Source of the DNA: Paenibacillus sp. SY21-1
GTDB lineage: Bacteria > Bacillota > Bacilli > Paenibacillales > Paenibacillaceae
Assembly (NCBI RefSeq): GCF_005222705.1
Contig: NZ_STGF01000022.1
Span: 57,218 to 121,217 of the forward strand
Direction of reading: 5' to 3'
DNA: 64,000 nucleotides
The position numbers were made by a program, and so were the translations under genes. Every line of letters starts with the position of its first letter. Within the stretch, counting starts at the first letter, position 1. Under the pieces are notes generated by a model. That model was not told the DNA's origin. It worked only from the letters and a program-made list of their open reading frames with translations, and made no database searches. Shown piece by piece: positions 25,766-34,658 of this stretch.

Positions 25766-26017
25766 TCAGCTGATGCGGCTAACCTTTTTTTGCTGGCTAA
25801 GTCCTGCCGCGTATGCCTTTATGCAATGCTTGAGCAGGCTTTTGGGCCGATCCGCCGGAGCGAGCTGCCAATAGCCTTCGTCGCGAAACAACTCGCACAG
25901 CACCTTCTTCGATAGCGCCAGCGCCTCCGGTTCATGAACAAGCATGCTCAGGCATATGGTATAGACATAGGATTCTTCCTCTTTTAATTGTGCAACCTTA
26001 CGGTTAAAATCAGACAT
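25766..26017 (-). CDS. Small helical protein, distantly sigma-factor-like
   Basis: An 83-residue all-helical protein with AAGGCGG 8 bases before its ATG. The segment YTICLSMLVHEPEALALSKKVLCELF resembles region 2.1 of extracytoplasmic-function sigma factors (conserved Ala-Leu helix pattern), but regions 2.3-2.4 and region 4 are absent, so it cannot by itself direct transcription. It might be a regulatory relic or a stand-alone helical adaptor. No family is assigned with confidence. Confidence 0.55.
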   Translation of the reverse strand: MSDFNRKVAQLKEEESYVYTICLSMLVHEPEALALSKKVLCELFRDEGYWQLAPADRPKSLLKHCIKAYAAGLSQQKKVSRIS

Positions 26018-26221
26018 GGAGCTTGCCGCCTTTCCGTCATGCTTGAAGCTTTTTTTCCATTGTAGCCTGCCTTGGCTGTCAAGTAGTTACGAAATAGTTA
26101 AATTTGAATCCTTTAAAGGCGCTGGACCGTAGTCTAGTGTAGTTAGGCAGGGGATTGTGCTAGTATGGAGAAGTTATTAAGGAAGCGTACAGAATTTAAG
26201 GTGAAGCAAGGATGTTGATAC

Positions 26222-26839
26222 GTGTACGATCTATTGTTGACAATTATTGAGGAAATTGGCTACTTCGCCCTGTTTCTGGTCTTATGCCTGGGACTGATCG
26301 GCCTGCCGATTCCCAACGAAGCCGTAGTGATGACAGGAGGCGCCTTGTCCGAGGCCGATGTGCTTGCTCCGGTGCCCGCGTTTATGATGACCTGTCTCGG
26401 CATCTGCTCTGCGCTCACCTTTAGCTACAGCATCGGACGATTTGCGGGCAACAAGCTGTCCAATTGGTTCAGCAATCAAAAAAACATTAAACGTTTTATT
26501 ACCAAATCGGAAATGCTCAGCGAGCGATATGGCGGCTATGCGATTAGCGTAAGCCTGTGTCTGCCTTTTTTGCGCCATGTCACCCCCTATGTAATGGGGA
26601 TGAACCGAATGCCCGTAAGACGGTTTATGCTATTTGCCTATCCTTCCGCGTTCGTATGGACATCCACCTATTTTATGATAGGCACAGTCGTTGGCGATCA
26701 AGTACAGGATTTATCAGGCCATATTTACAAATACGGCATGTGGATTGTCTACGCGATTATCGCGGTCGGTATTCTGTACGGCGCCTATCGTTTTGTGAAG
26801 AGCAAGGACCGCAATCACGAAATGGATGAACCGATGTAA
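26222..26839 (+). CDS. DedA-family membrane protein
   Basis: A 205-residue DedA/VTT (SNARE-associated) protein with about five hydrophobic segments. The family signatures are GLIGLPIPNEAVVMTGGAL, the re-entrant loop with the acidic residue E37 in IPNE, and RHVTPYVMGMNRMPVRRF with the paired Arg residues. DedA proteins scavenge or flip undecaprenyl phosphate and phospholipids and support envelope integrity. Start GTG at 26222 with a weak AAGGATG site; no better start is available because the first helix begins at residue 5. It is followed by its own terminator. Confidence 0.9.
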   Translation: MYDLLLTIIEEIGYFALFLVLCLGLIGLPIPNEAVVMTGGALSEADVLAPVPAFMMTCLGICSALTFSYSIGRFAGNKLSNWFSNQKNIKRFITKSEMLSERYGGYAISVSLCLPFLRHVTPYVMGMNRMPVRRFMLFAYPSAFVWTSTYFMIGTVVGDQVQDLSGHIYKYGMWIVYAIIAVGILYGAYRFVKSKDRNHEMDEPM

Positions 26840-26856
26840 CCGACATACGCTTTATG

Positions 26857-26883
26857 AAGCGCCGCCGCAAGCGGCGTTTTTTA
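26857..26883 (+). terminator. Rho-independent terminator of the dedA-like gene
   Basis: A short GC-rich stem (AAGCGCCG region pairing with CGGCGTTT, 26857-26879) is followed by TTTTTT, 18 bases after the stop codon. Confidence 0.8.
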
Positions 26884-27019
26884 TTGGCAAAAAATGCGGT
26901 TAAAACACTTGCCCAAGCAAGCCCGCTGCGCTATAATAACGCACAGTGAACATCGGCCCCGACTTTTCTGAGAGTGGAAAGTCATCATTTGCGCAATTAT
27001 CGAAGGAGGTTTATTTGTT

Positions 27020-28483
27020 TTGCTTCAACAACTGAAAAAAAGCTGGTTCTCCAACATTCGCGGCGACGTGCTGGCGGGCATTACGGTAGCGCTTGCCCTT
27101 ATTCCGGAGTCGATTTCCTTTTCGCTTATGATTGGAGCAGGACCGATGGTCGGCCTATACGCTTCCTTCTGCATGGCGGTCATGATCTCCATCGTAGGCG
27201 GCAGAGCCGGCATGATCTCCGCAGCGACCGGCGCCATGGCGCTCATTCTAGTGTCACTCGTCAAGGAGCATGGCCTGGCCTATATTTTTGCGGCGACCAT
27301 ACTCGCTGGCGCGCTGCAATGGATCATGGGCGCCTTCAAGCTGGGACAGCTTGTGCAATTCATTCCGCAATCGGTCATGCACGGATTTGTCAACGCGCTC
27401 GGCATTTTGATTTTTATGGCTCAGCTTGTCCATTTTGTCGGAGCAGGCTGGATCATGTACGCGCTGGTTGTGCTAACGCTCGTCATCATTTATGTCCTTC
27501 CTAAATACACCAGGATTATTCCTTCGCCGCTGGCGGCCATTATCATCGTCTCGCTGCTTGCCGTCGCGCTGAACGCCGATCTCAAGACGATCGGCGACCG
27601 CGGATTAATCGAAAGCGCTTTGCCGTTTTTTCAGTTTCCGACGCTATTGCTGTCCTGGGATACGCTCTTCATCATTTTTCCTTATTCGCTGTCGCTTGCT
27701 ATCGTCGGCATTCTGGAATCGCTTCTTACCGCTTCCGTGCTGGATGAAATGACCGACACAAGCAGCGACAAAAACAAAGAGGTTCGCGGTCAAGGCTTGT
27801 CCAATATCGTGACCGGGATGTTCGGAGGAATGGCAGGCTGCGCCCTCATCGGCCAATCCGTCATTAACGTCAAATCCGGAGGACGCACGCGCTTGTCCAC
27901 CTTCGTGGCCGGCGCCTTCCTGCTGCTATTGATTGTGACGTTAAGCGATGTCGTCAACAAGGTGCCGATGGCCGCGCTCGTAGGCGTTATGATCATGGTG
28001 GCCTTCAGCACCTTCGACTGGAAATCGGTGACGGCCATTCATAAAGTGCCGCGTTCGGACGCAATTATTATGGTCATCACCGTCGCTGTCGTACTGCTGA
28101 CGCATGATTTGTCCAAAGGCGTGCTTGCGGGCGTCGCGTTAAGCGCGATCGTATTTGCAGGCAAGATGGCAAGCATATCAGCCGAAGCAATGCCTGCGGC
28201 CAATGGCGGCGTTTCATACCGGATTAAAGGCCAGTTGTTTTTTGCCACTACTTCGCGTTTTGTCGAGCTATTCGACTATAGTGACAGCAGCCACCAAGCG
28301 ATTATTCTCGACTTCGGCGCTTCGCATGTTTGGGATCAATCAGCAGTGACCGCCATCGCCAAGGTGCAAAGCAAATACGAGCAGCAGGGGAAAGAGGTTG
28401 CCATCATCGGACTGAATGAAGCAAGCTCGCGGATCGTTCAAAAAATCGGCGTGCTGACCTCCTCCTCGGGCGGTCAGGGCTAG
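27020..28483 (+). CDS. SulP-family anion transporter with STAS domain
   Basis: A 487-residue SulP permease with 10-12 membrane segments over residues 15-385. The family motif FVNALGILIFMAQL is near 128-141, and the early GDVLAGITVALALIPESISFS is the SulP signature in helix 1. The C-terminal STAS domain spans about 395-487, ending LTSSSGGQG. SulP proteins import sulfate, bicarbonate or other anions; GIxxP-type details do not fix the substrate. The start is TTG, set by AAGGAGG at 27003-27009 with 10 bases spacing. Monocistronic, followed by a bidirectional terminator. Confidence 0.92.
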   Translation: MLQQLKKSWFSNIRGDVLAGITVALALIPESISFSLMIGAGPMVGLYASFCMAVMISIVGGRAGMISAATGAMALILVSLVKEHGLAYIFAATILAGALQWIMGAFKLGQLVQFIPQSVMHGFVNALGILIFMAQLVHFVGAGWIMYALVVLTLVIIYVLPKYTRIIPSPLAAIIIVSLLAVALNADLKTIGDRGLIESALPFFQFPTLLLSWDTLFIIFPYSLSLAIVGILESLLTASVLDEMTDTSSDKNKEVRGQGLSNIVTGMFGGMAGCALIGQSVINVKSGGRTRLSTFVAGAFLLLLIVTLSDVVNKVPMAALVGVMIMVAFSTFDWKSVTAIHKVPRSDAIIMVITVAVVLLTHDLSKGVLAGVALSAIVFAGKMASISAEAMPAANGGVSYRIKGQLFFATTSRFVELFDYSDSSHQAIILDFGASHVWDQSAVTAIAKVQSKYEQQGKEVAIIGLNEASSRIVQKIGVLTSSSGGQG

Positions 28484-28527
28484 GCATGATGGCGCAGTCC
28501 CGCAACATCAAGCCTGAAGCCTGACAA

Positions 28528-28570
28528 AAAGGTCCCGTCTCCGGCATAACGCCTAGGAGACGGGACCTTT
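28528..28570. terminator. Bidirectional Rho-independent terminator
   Basis: A 15-bp perfect stem AAAGGTCCCGTCTCC/GGAGACGGGACCTTT (28528-28542 with 28556-28570). It stands between convergent genes and ends the SulP transcript and that of the 90-residue gene opposite. Confidence 0.9.
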
Positions 28571-28575
28571 ATGAT

Positions 28576-28848
28576 TTAGGATTGCTCCAGCTTCTCGCGC
28601 GCCTGCTCGACGAGAAAATCGAAAAGCTCGTCATCCTCCTCAAGCAAATCCTCCAGAACCAGCAGCTCCTCTTCTTTGCCCGATTCGTGCAGGAAGAATA
28701 AACCGTAGCCCCAATCGTTGCCGCGCTTGCTATGCAAAGCAATCTCATATTGGTTGCGGTGTCCTTCAACGCTAAACTGAACGTTGCCTACATAACCGTC
28801 TTCCTTGGAGTAGGTCATGGCCGCACCAAGCACTTCAATGTTAATCAC
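28576..28848 (-). CDS. Small acidic protein of unknown function
   Basis: A 90-residue acidic protein, GTG start with AAGGAAG 8 bases upstream. The N-terminal two thirds looks beta-rich (VGNVQFSVEGHRNQYEIALHS) and the C-terminus is a Glu/Asp/Leu-rich helix (ELLVLEDLLEEDDELFDFL). I do not recognise the family; it resembles small cytosolic proteins conserved in Paenibacillus. It is 26 bases downstream of a lipoprotein gene on the same strand, so probably co-transcribed with it. Confidence 0.7.
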   Translation of the reverse strand: MINIEVLGAAMTYSKEDGYVGNVQFSVEGHRNQYEIALHSKRGNDWGYGLFFLHESGKEEELLVLEDLLEEDDELFDFLVEQAREKLEQS

Positions 28849-28874
28849 GCCTGATTCTTCCTTTCTTGTTCGCC

Positions 28875-29312
28875 TTATGGAGCCAGCTGATTAAGCTCGC
28901 CAAGCAGTTTATTGACTTTGCTCACCGTTTCGGGAATGCCCGTTGACTCAAATGCGGCCCTTCCCTGCTCGATATTCGTGATCGCCTGATCAAGTCCTTG
29001 CTGCAGCTGCTCGTTATAGCCGATAATCGATTGATACAGCTCTTCGGCGTAAGCCGGCACCTCGAGCTTCCCGTACTGAAGCACTTGCTCCTTGAGCTCA
29101 ACCAGCCTCTGCTTCAATTCCGTTCGCGCCTCCGCTTCGTTCGCGGCCTGCTGCGCAAGCTCGTTCATATCTTGACCGAACGCGGTCAGCGACTGGATGT
29201 AGCCGGTCGTCTCGGCCGCAAAATCGACCGATTGTCCAACGCTGTTAATCATACCACAGCCAGATGCTACAAGCATTATGGAAAGTAAAATAAGCATCGC
29301 GCCTTTTCTCAT
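28875..29312 (-). CDS. DUF6376-like lipoprotein
   Basis: From ATG 29312 (GAGGAG about 10 bases upstream) the product has 145 residues with a lipoprotein signal and lipobox VASGC (C19). The mature part is a long helical domain, Gln/Glu/Leu-rich with ETTGYIQSLTAFGQDMNELAQQA and a second helical segment, matching the small DUF6376 lipoproteins of Bacillales. It should sit on the outer face of the membrane. Function is unknown. It precedes the 90-residue acidic gene on the same strand. Confidence 0.7.
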   Translation of the reverse strand: MRKGAMLILLSIMLVASGCGMINSVGQSVDFAAETTGYIQSLTAFGQDMNELAQQAANEAEARTELKQRLVELKEQVLQYGKLEVPAYAEELYQSIIGYNEQLQQGLDQAITNIEQGRAAFESTGIPETVSKVNKLLGELNQLAP

Positions 29313-29451
29313 ATCCGTTCGACTCCTCTCGATCACTCGTTATCGCAAGCCCCCTCTGCGAGGCAAGAACGCCTAGCCCAGCAGACGCATACAGTACAGT
29401 ACGAAACGTCTGTACGTCGGGTTTCGTCGATGCTACAAGGAGATGATCAGG

Positions 29452-30864
29452 ATGGCTATCCATTTGGCGGCTATACACTGGGTTTACTTAGGCTTTGTGC
29501 TTGCGATTATCGGTTTTATGCTGGCGCGCCGCGATACGACGCTTATATGCATCGCCGGCATTCTCGGTATCGGCTTATTGGCTACCGCTTCTGCGAGCGG
29601 TTCTGTAAGCGGTATTTTTAACAGCTTTATTTTTGCCATCAAGGAATTGATCGGAACGATCCTCATTATTTCCATCATCGTCTCCATGAGCCGTATCCTC
29701 ATTCGCACGGGCATTAATGAACTCATGGTCGCTCCGTTCGCCAGATTCATGCGCACGCCGGCACTTGCCTTCTGGGGCATCGGCTTAATCATGATGGCAA
29801 CGTCCTGGTTTTTTTGGCCATCGCCCGCTGTTGCGCTAATTGGCGCAGTGCTGCTGCCCGTCGCTATACGGGTCGGCCTGCCCGCGCTCGGCGCCGCAGT
29901 TGCGATGAATCTGTTCGGACACGGGATTGCGCTGTCTGGAGACTATATTATACAGGGAGCCCCGCAGCTGACGGCAAGCGCTGCAGGGCTGCCCGTCCAT
30001 GAGGTAATGAGCGCCAGCATTCCGCTCGTAATCGTCATGGGCGCGGTAACGACCATTTCCGCCTTCTGGCTGATGAAACGCGATCAGAAGCGCGGCAAGT
30101 GGCGTGACGGGCTGATTTCCGCTCCGCAAGACCCGCTCGCCTCCATCGATCCGTCCAGCCTGGCAGACAAACGTGCGCTATCGCTGCCCGCCAAACGTTT
30201 TTTCGCCATTCTGATTCCCGTCCTGTTCGCGCTCAACGTTGCCGCTATGTTCGCCTTTCAATTGCAAGGAGGCGACGCTACTGCGCTTGTCGGCGGGACG
30301 GCCATCTTGATTATGCTCGTCATCACGATGCTGACGCACAAGGGCAAGGGGCTTGAGAAAACGACCGGCTATTTGGTAGAAGGCTTTTTGTTTGGCTTTA
30401 AAGTGTTTGGTCCCGTTATTCCGATCGCCGCCTTTTTCTACTTGGGCGATTCCGGTTTTCTCGCGATGTTTGGCGAAACGCTGCCCGCAGGCTCCCACGG
30501 CATTGTAAATGATCTCGGCGTTGCGCTCGCCTCGGCAGTGCCGGTCAACGGCACAATCGGCGCCATAACGCTTACGGCTGTCGGGGCGGTGACCGGACTC
30601 GATGGTTCAGGATTTTCCGGCATTTCACTCGTGGGCTCCATCGCCCAGCTGTTCTCCCATGCCATCGGCTCCGGACTGGCCACCTTAACCGCCTTGGGCC
30701 AAGTCGCCGCCATTTGGGTTGGCGGAGGGACGCTGATCCCTTGGGCGCTCATTCCCGCAGCCGCCATATGCGGCGTCGATCCGTTTGAGCTGGCGCGCCG
30801 CAATTTGAAGCCCGTGCTGATCGGCCTTGCCGTCACCACGGTTGTCGCTATATTTTTGATTTAA
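29452..30864 (+). CDS. Multi-spanning ion/solute transporter (NhaC/GntP-like superfamily)
   Basis: A 470-residue protein with 11-12 membrane helices. It has polar-helix motifs: SWFFWPSPAVALIGAVLLPVA and a symmetric pair LFGHGIALSGDYIIQGAPQLT and GALTTISAFWL. Charged residues within helices suggest cation-coupled transport, as in the ion transporter superfamily (NhaC, GntP, ArsB groups), but I cannot name the substrate. The ATG at 29452 is preferred over 29443 because AAGGAG overlaps the latter. The last 17 bases overlap the convergent NTR-like gene. Confidence 0.7.
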   Translation: MAIHLAAIHWVYLGFVLAIIGFMLARRDTTLICIAGILGIGLLATASASGSVSGIFNSFIFAIKELIGTILIISIIVSMSRILIRTGINELMVAPFARFMRTPALAFWGIGLIMMATSWFFWPSPAVALIGAVLLPVAIRVGLPALGAAVAMNLFGHGIALSGDYIIQGAPQLTASAAGLPVHEVMSASIPLVIVMGAVTTISAFWLMKRDQKRGKWRDGLISAPQDPLASIDPSSLADKRALSLPAKRFFAILIPVLFALNVAAMFAFQLQGGDATALVGGTAILIMLVITMLTHKGKGLEKTTGYLVEGFLFGFKVFGPVIPIAAFFYLGDSGFLAMFGETLPAGSHGIVNDLGVALASAVPVNGTIGAITLTAVGAVTGLDGSGFSGISLVGSIAQLFSHAIGSGLATLTALGQVAAIWVGGGTLIPWALIPAAAICGVDPFELARRNLKPVLIGLAVTTVVAIFLI

Positions 30865-31432
30865 ATGTCTTTGAGCGTCTGTATCCAATAAACGCCAACG
30901 CCCCTATGATAATCAACAAGCCGGACAGCCAGGCGAATGGACCTGCAATCGGCGAGCGCAAGCTATTCTCCGCACCGGAAGGCTCGGGAGGAACTGAACC
31001 GCTTCCATAATCAATGAGCTCGGCGCCCGCTTCGCTATACAGCAAATTCCCGCTGCACAGCGATGTTTCCAGCTTGCCATTTCGTTCGTAGGCATGGACG
31101 ATATACCGCTCGCCGGTTTGGAAATGTGACCCGCAGGAAGCCGAGCTTTCTGCGGTCAAAACCGTCAGCTCCGGCGTTACCAGCCCTTTCCATACCTCGT
31201 GCACCCGAAAGCTGGTTTTAATCGCAGGCACATCGGATTGAAATAACGATTTGCCCGTCGATTTGCTTGCTATTACGGTCCCGTCGAAAACCGCATGGTG
31301 GCCGTCCTTGCGCTCTTGAACCGTTCCCGGGCCTATGCAGCTGCAGGCAGCCGCCTTCGGCGGAAACGCCAGCAAGCCGACCAGCAGCAGACAAGCGGTC
31401 AGTAACGTCAAGCCTCGATGTAATACAATCAT
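30848..31432 (-). CDS. Exported NTR/TIMP-like domain protein with C-terminal anchor
   Basis: A 194-residue protein with a signal peptide (residues 1-29, cleavage after AAA) whose mature N-terminus is CSCIGPGTVQE. This Cys-x-Cys start is the defining mark of netrin/TIMP-like (NTR) domains, where it forms the edge of an OB fold. VFDGTVIASK and FRVHEVWKG strands follow, plus Cys pairs (SSASCGSHF and LCSGNLL) for disulfides. A C-terminal membrane helix (about 165-183) and basic tail anchor it. In animals NTR domains inhibit metalloproteases; the bacterial role is unknown. It converges on the transporter gene with a 17-base overlap. Confidence 0.78.
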   Translation of the reverse strand: MIVLHRGLTLLTACLLLVGLLAFPPKAAACSCIGPGTVQERKDGHHAVFDGTVIASKSTGKSLFQSDVPAIKTSFRVHEVWKGLVTPELTVLTAESSASCGSHFQTGERYIVHAYERNGKLETSLCSGNLLYSEAGAELIDYGSGSVPPEPSGAENSLRSPIAGPFAWLSGLLIIIGALAFIGYRRSKTFKSKI

Positions 31433-31581
31433 TTCATCAGTCCCCTTCTCTCTATCCCCTGAAGCAACAGGGCTTTAGTAAAAGACGCGCTTTATTAGGA
31501 AAATGTTGCGTAATAAGTATGATTTTATAATACCCGTTTCTCCGTCGCGAGAATCGAACGTCCAAAGGCCAAGCAGCCATA

Positions 31582-31618
31582 GAAAAAAAGCAGCCCTTCC
31601 GCAAGGGGAAGCAGCTGC
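31582..31618 (-). terminator. Rho-independent terminator of the MMPL gene
   Basis: The stem GCAGC-CTTCC pairing with GGAAG-GCTGC (31590-31618, one internal loop, loop GCAA) is followed on the minus strand by seven T. It sits 19 bases after the MMPL stop. Confidence 0.88.
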
Positions 31619-31636
31619 CAGTAGGTTTGTATTCGT

Positions 31637-33886
31637 TTATTTCATCGCTGACGGCACAGCCTGCGTTTGCGCGGACCGCTCCTCTTCCATTAGCGTGGGC
31701 TTCGCCGGCCAAAACGCCCATTTGCCCAGCAGCACCGTAATGGCCGGTACCAGAAACGGCCTTACGATAAACGTATCCATCAGAACGCCGATCGCCGTAA
31801 TAATGCCGAATTGCACCAGCACTTGAATCGGCAAGCCTCCCAAAACGGCAAACGTAGCTGCAAGGATAAGCCCGGCGGACGTAATGACGCCCCCCGTTTC
31901 GGCTACGCCTTCCTTAATGGCCCGGCGCAGCGGCATTTGTGTGCGCTTTTTCCAAATGCTCGAAATCATAAAGATGTTGTAATCCTCGCCAAGCGCGATC
32001 AGGAATACGAAAGCATATAACGGAATCGCGCCTTGAATCGCATCGGCTCCCATAAAATGATGCAAAATGATCCAGCCAAGACCCAGCGCCGCCGCATAGG
32101 AGAGCAGAACTGTCCCGATTAAATACAGCGTTGCCGTGATGGAGCGCAAGTAAGCCAACAGCAAAATCATAATCAGTCCGATGACCAGCGGAATAATAAC
32201 CGTATTGTCCCGGTTCGTCAACTCCCTGGCATCGTATTGGGTAGCCGTCTGACCGCCTATCCATACCTTTTGCTGCGAATCGCTGATGCCCGCGTCCGCA
32301 AGCGCGCTCTCCGCCGCCTGTCGAAGCGACGGAATGGCGTCCATGGCTTCCTGGGCATATGGATTGGTTGCGAGCGTGACGGTAAAGGCTAACAAATCGG
32401 GATCGACCGTGCTCGGCTTAGGCTCCTGAACCCGGTCCACCAGCGGGACTTCCGCCAGCTTGCCCGCGATATCCGCGGCAGCGCCATCCGTCTTCGCAAT
32501 GACGGTAATGGGGGCCAAGTCCCCTGGCGAGAAGCTGTCCGAGATGACGTCGAAGCCTTCGCGGGAAGGCATATCCTCGGGGAACGACGATAACAAATCA
32601 TACGTAAATTTGATTTGCGTCGCAAACGTAGCCAATATGCCCAGCACGGCAACGCACGAAATAACGACTGTCCATGGCTTTGCCACCACCAGATGTCCGA
32701 TGCGCGCGCCAAGCTTTTTGTTCGGGTCGGCTCTGTGAAACGGCTTGCCGCGCTTGCTTGCGCGCTCTCGTTCCATCTCATCCGTGCGGGGCACGAACGG
32801 AAAGAACGAAGCCCTGCCCATGATGGATAACAGCGCGGGAATCAAGGTCAAGCTGGCAATGCCCATGATCAGGATCGATAAGCTAAAAGGTACGGCGAAA
32901 CGATGATAAGCGCCGTATTTCGCCGCAAGCAAGGCGATCAATGAAAGCACGACCGTAAAGCCGCTCATCGCAATCGCGCCTGACGCATCTTTGAAGGCCT
33001 GGCGCAGCGCCAGCATTTTGTCTTGCTCCTTCATGAGCTCTTGGCGGAAATGAGAAATAAAGAACAAGCAGTAGTCGGTGCCCGCGCCGAACAAAAGCAC
33101 AGTCATAATCGCAATCGCTTGGGCGTCAACCGTAATCCAGCCCTCGCTCGCCATCCAGCCCAGCAGCGGGCTCGTCACGACGTATGCAAAGCCTACCCCG
33201 ATGAGCGGAATAATGGCCAGAATCGGCGAACGGTAAATGACCAGCAGCAGGACAAGCACAAGCAGCACCGTCGCAATAAGGAGCGTAACGTCTGCGCCTT
33301 CGAACAGCGCTGTCGCATCCACCGAAATGCCGACCGGACCGCTGACGCGAACGCTAAGCTCACTCGGATCGTCTACAGCCGTATCAAACGGCTTCTGTCC
33401 GGATTGCTCCTCCACCAGCCGCTTGATTTCGTCCAGATTGTGCGACAGCACTTCTGTCTCCGTCTGCTCCGCGAAGGATACAGGCAGGACAAGCGTTGTT
33501 TGGTCCTCGGAGGCAAATTGCTGCAAGGCGGGCGCCGGCATTTCATGAAGCGGCACAAGCTCGGTTTGCGCCTCCAGCGGCTCCGCAGCCAGCGCCTGCG
33601 TGAAGGCTTGCATCAGGCTGTAATCGTCGCCGGTCAAGCCGCTTTCACGATGCCATACGATAAGCGCTGGCACGCCGGAGGTGCCGGGGAACTTTTCCTT
33701 GATGATCTGATCGGCCAGCACCGACGGGCTGTCTGATTCCAAATTCGGGGCATTGTTTCGTTCCTCGTCTCCGACAGCGGGCAGGAGCAGCGTCAGCAGC
33801 ACGGCGATGACGATCCAGGCCGCGAGCGTAACGTAGCGCATTTTTTTCCCGGCAAATAGTTGTGCCCATTTCTCAATCATGTACAT
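31637..33886 (-). CDS. MMPL-family RND transporter
   Basis: A 749-residue RND-superfamily protein with two repeats, each having one membrane helix, a large external domain and five helices. The second half includes YDARELTNRDNTVIIPLVIGL and the MMPL motif LGEDYNIFMISSIWKK with a conserved Asp; the first half has the matching GAGTDYCLFFISHFRQE. These Asp-Tyr pairs carry the proton relay. MMPL proteins export lipids, drugs or siderophores. GGAGG lies 4 bases before ATG 33886 and 10 before ATG 33880, so either may be used. The divergent TetR gene probably regulates it. Confidence 0.92.
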   Translation of the reverse strand: MYMIEKWAQLFAGKKMRYVTLAAWIVIAVLLTLLLPAVGDEERNNAPNLESDSPSVLADQIIKEKFPGTSGVPALIVWHRESGLTGDDYSLMQAFTQALAAEPLEAQTELVPLHEMPAPALQQFASEDQTTLVLPVSFAEQTETEVLSHNLDEIKRLVEEQSGQKPFDTAVDDPSELSVRVSGPVGISVDATALFEGADVTLLIATVLLVLVLLLVIYRSPILAIIPLIGVGFAYVVTSPLLGWMASEGWITVDAQAIAIMTVLLFGAGTDYCLFFISHFRQELMKEQDKMLALRQAFKDASGAIAMSGFTVVLSLIALLAAKYGAYHRFAVPFSLSILIMGIASLTLIPALLSIMGRASFFPFVPRTDEMERERASKRGKPFHRADPNKKLGARIGHLVVAKPWTVVISCVAVLGILATFATQIKFTYDLLSSFPEDMPSREGFDVISDSFSPGDLAPITVIAKTDGAAADIAGKLAEVPLVDRVQEPKPSTVDPDLLAFTVTLATNPYAQEAMDAIPSLRQAAESALADAGISDSQQKVWIGGQTATQYDARELTNRDNTVIIPLVIGLIMILLLAYLRSITATLYLIGTVLLSYAAALGLGWIILHHFMGADAIQGAIPLYAFVFLIALGEDYNIFMISSIWKKRTQMPLRRAIKEGVAETGGVITSAGLILAATFAVLGGLPIQVLVQFGIITAIGVLMDTFIVRPFLVPAITVLLGKWAFWPAKPTLMEEERSAQTQAVPSAMK

Positions 33887-33930
33887 AAAGCCTCCATTTC
33901 ACTTTTTAGCGTTTTTCAGTTAAAATACAA

Positions 33931-33974
33931 GTTAATCGATTTAATTATATATACCCGAAGGTTAATTAATCAAT
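33931..33974. promoter_or_regulatory. Repeated GTTAAT motif between the MMPL and TetR genes
   Basis: Two similar AT-rich words, GTTAATCGATTTAAT (33931-33945) and GTTAATTAATCAAT (33961-33974), lie 30 bases apart in the divergent region; the first contains the near-palindrome TTAATCGATTTAA. They are good candidates for TetR-family operators controlling both directions. Confidence 0.45.
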
Positions 33975-34012
33975 CATGGATTGTTACAATTTGATGAATG
34001 GGGGGCTGGGCA

Positions 34013-34636
34013 ATGGACGAGAAGCCAATTAAACGCAAACCGGGCCGTCCCAAAGGGACAGGCTCATTGGAAACGATGCAGCAAATTTTAAGGACGGCGG
34101 CTTTTCTATTTATGGAGCACGGCTTTGAGAAGGTGTCGCTTGATGGCGTAGCGCAGGATTGCAACATTACGAAGGCCAGCGTCTATTATCATTTCAGCAA
34201 TAAAAGCGTGCTGTTCACGGAGTGCTTGCAATTTACTCTGCAAGTGGCGTACGCACAAACGGCAAAAATATTGGCGGGCGAAGGAACGCTGAAGGAGCGA
34301 ATGTCCCAAATTGCGTTGCGGCATATGAGTACAGCTTATGTGGATTTTGAAACGATGATGCGCGAGGCCTCCTCTTCCCTTACGGAAAAGCAGGCAACCG
34401 CCATCCGTTCGAAGGAGCACGACTTGCATGTTTTGCTCGCGGAAGGATTTCGCAAGGGCATGGAGGAGGGAGAAATTATTCAAGGCGATCCTCAACTGAT
34501 TGCTTACCTGTTCACCTCGATGATGATGGTGCGTAATCGCAAAGAGATTATAAATGTTCACAATTCCATCTCCCAAATCTCCGAAGACATCGTAAAATTA
34601 TTATGGGCGGGACTAACGCCCCGTCAGCCTGCTTAA
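34013..34636 (+). CDS. TetR/AcrR-family transcriptional regulator
   Basis: A 207-residue regulator. A basic N-terminal tail KRKPGRPKGTG precedes the TetR DNA-binding domain (about 20-68: ILRTAAFLFMEHGFEKVSLDGV, then NITKASVYYHFSNKSVLF). The ligand domain is C-terminal and unassigned. The start at 34013 has GGGGG 8 bases upstream; an in-frame ATG at 33998 has none. It is divergent from the MMPL exporter, the usual layout for local control of efflux, and is followed 22 bases later by a DUF3817 gene. The inducer is unknown. Confidence 0.92.
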   Translation: MDEKPIKRKPGRPKGTGSLETMQQILRTAAFLFMEHGFEKVSLDGVAQDCNITKASVYYHFSNKSVLFTECLQFTLQVAYAQTAKILAGEGTLKERMSQIALRHMSTAYVDFETMMREASSSLTEKQATAIRSKEHDLHVLLAEGFRKGMEEGEIIQGDPQLIAYLFTSMMMVRNRKEIINVHNSISQISEDIVKLLWAGLTPRQPA

Positions 34637-34658
34637 CTAGACAACCAGGAGGGATACG

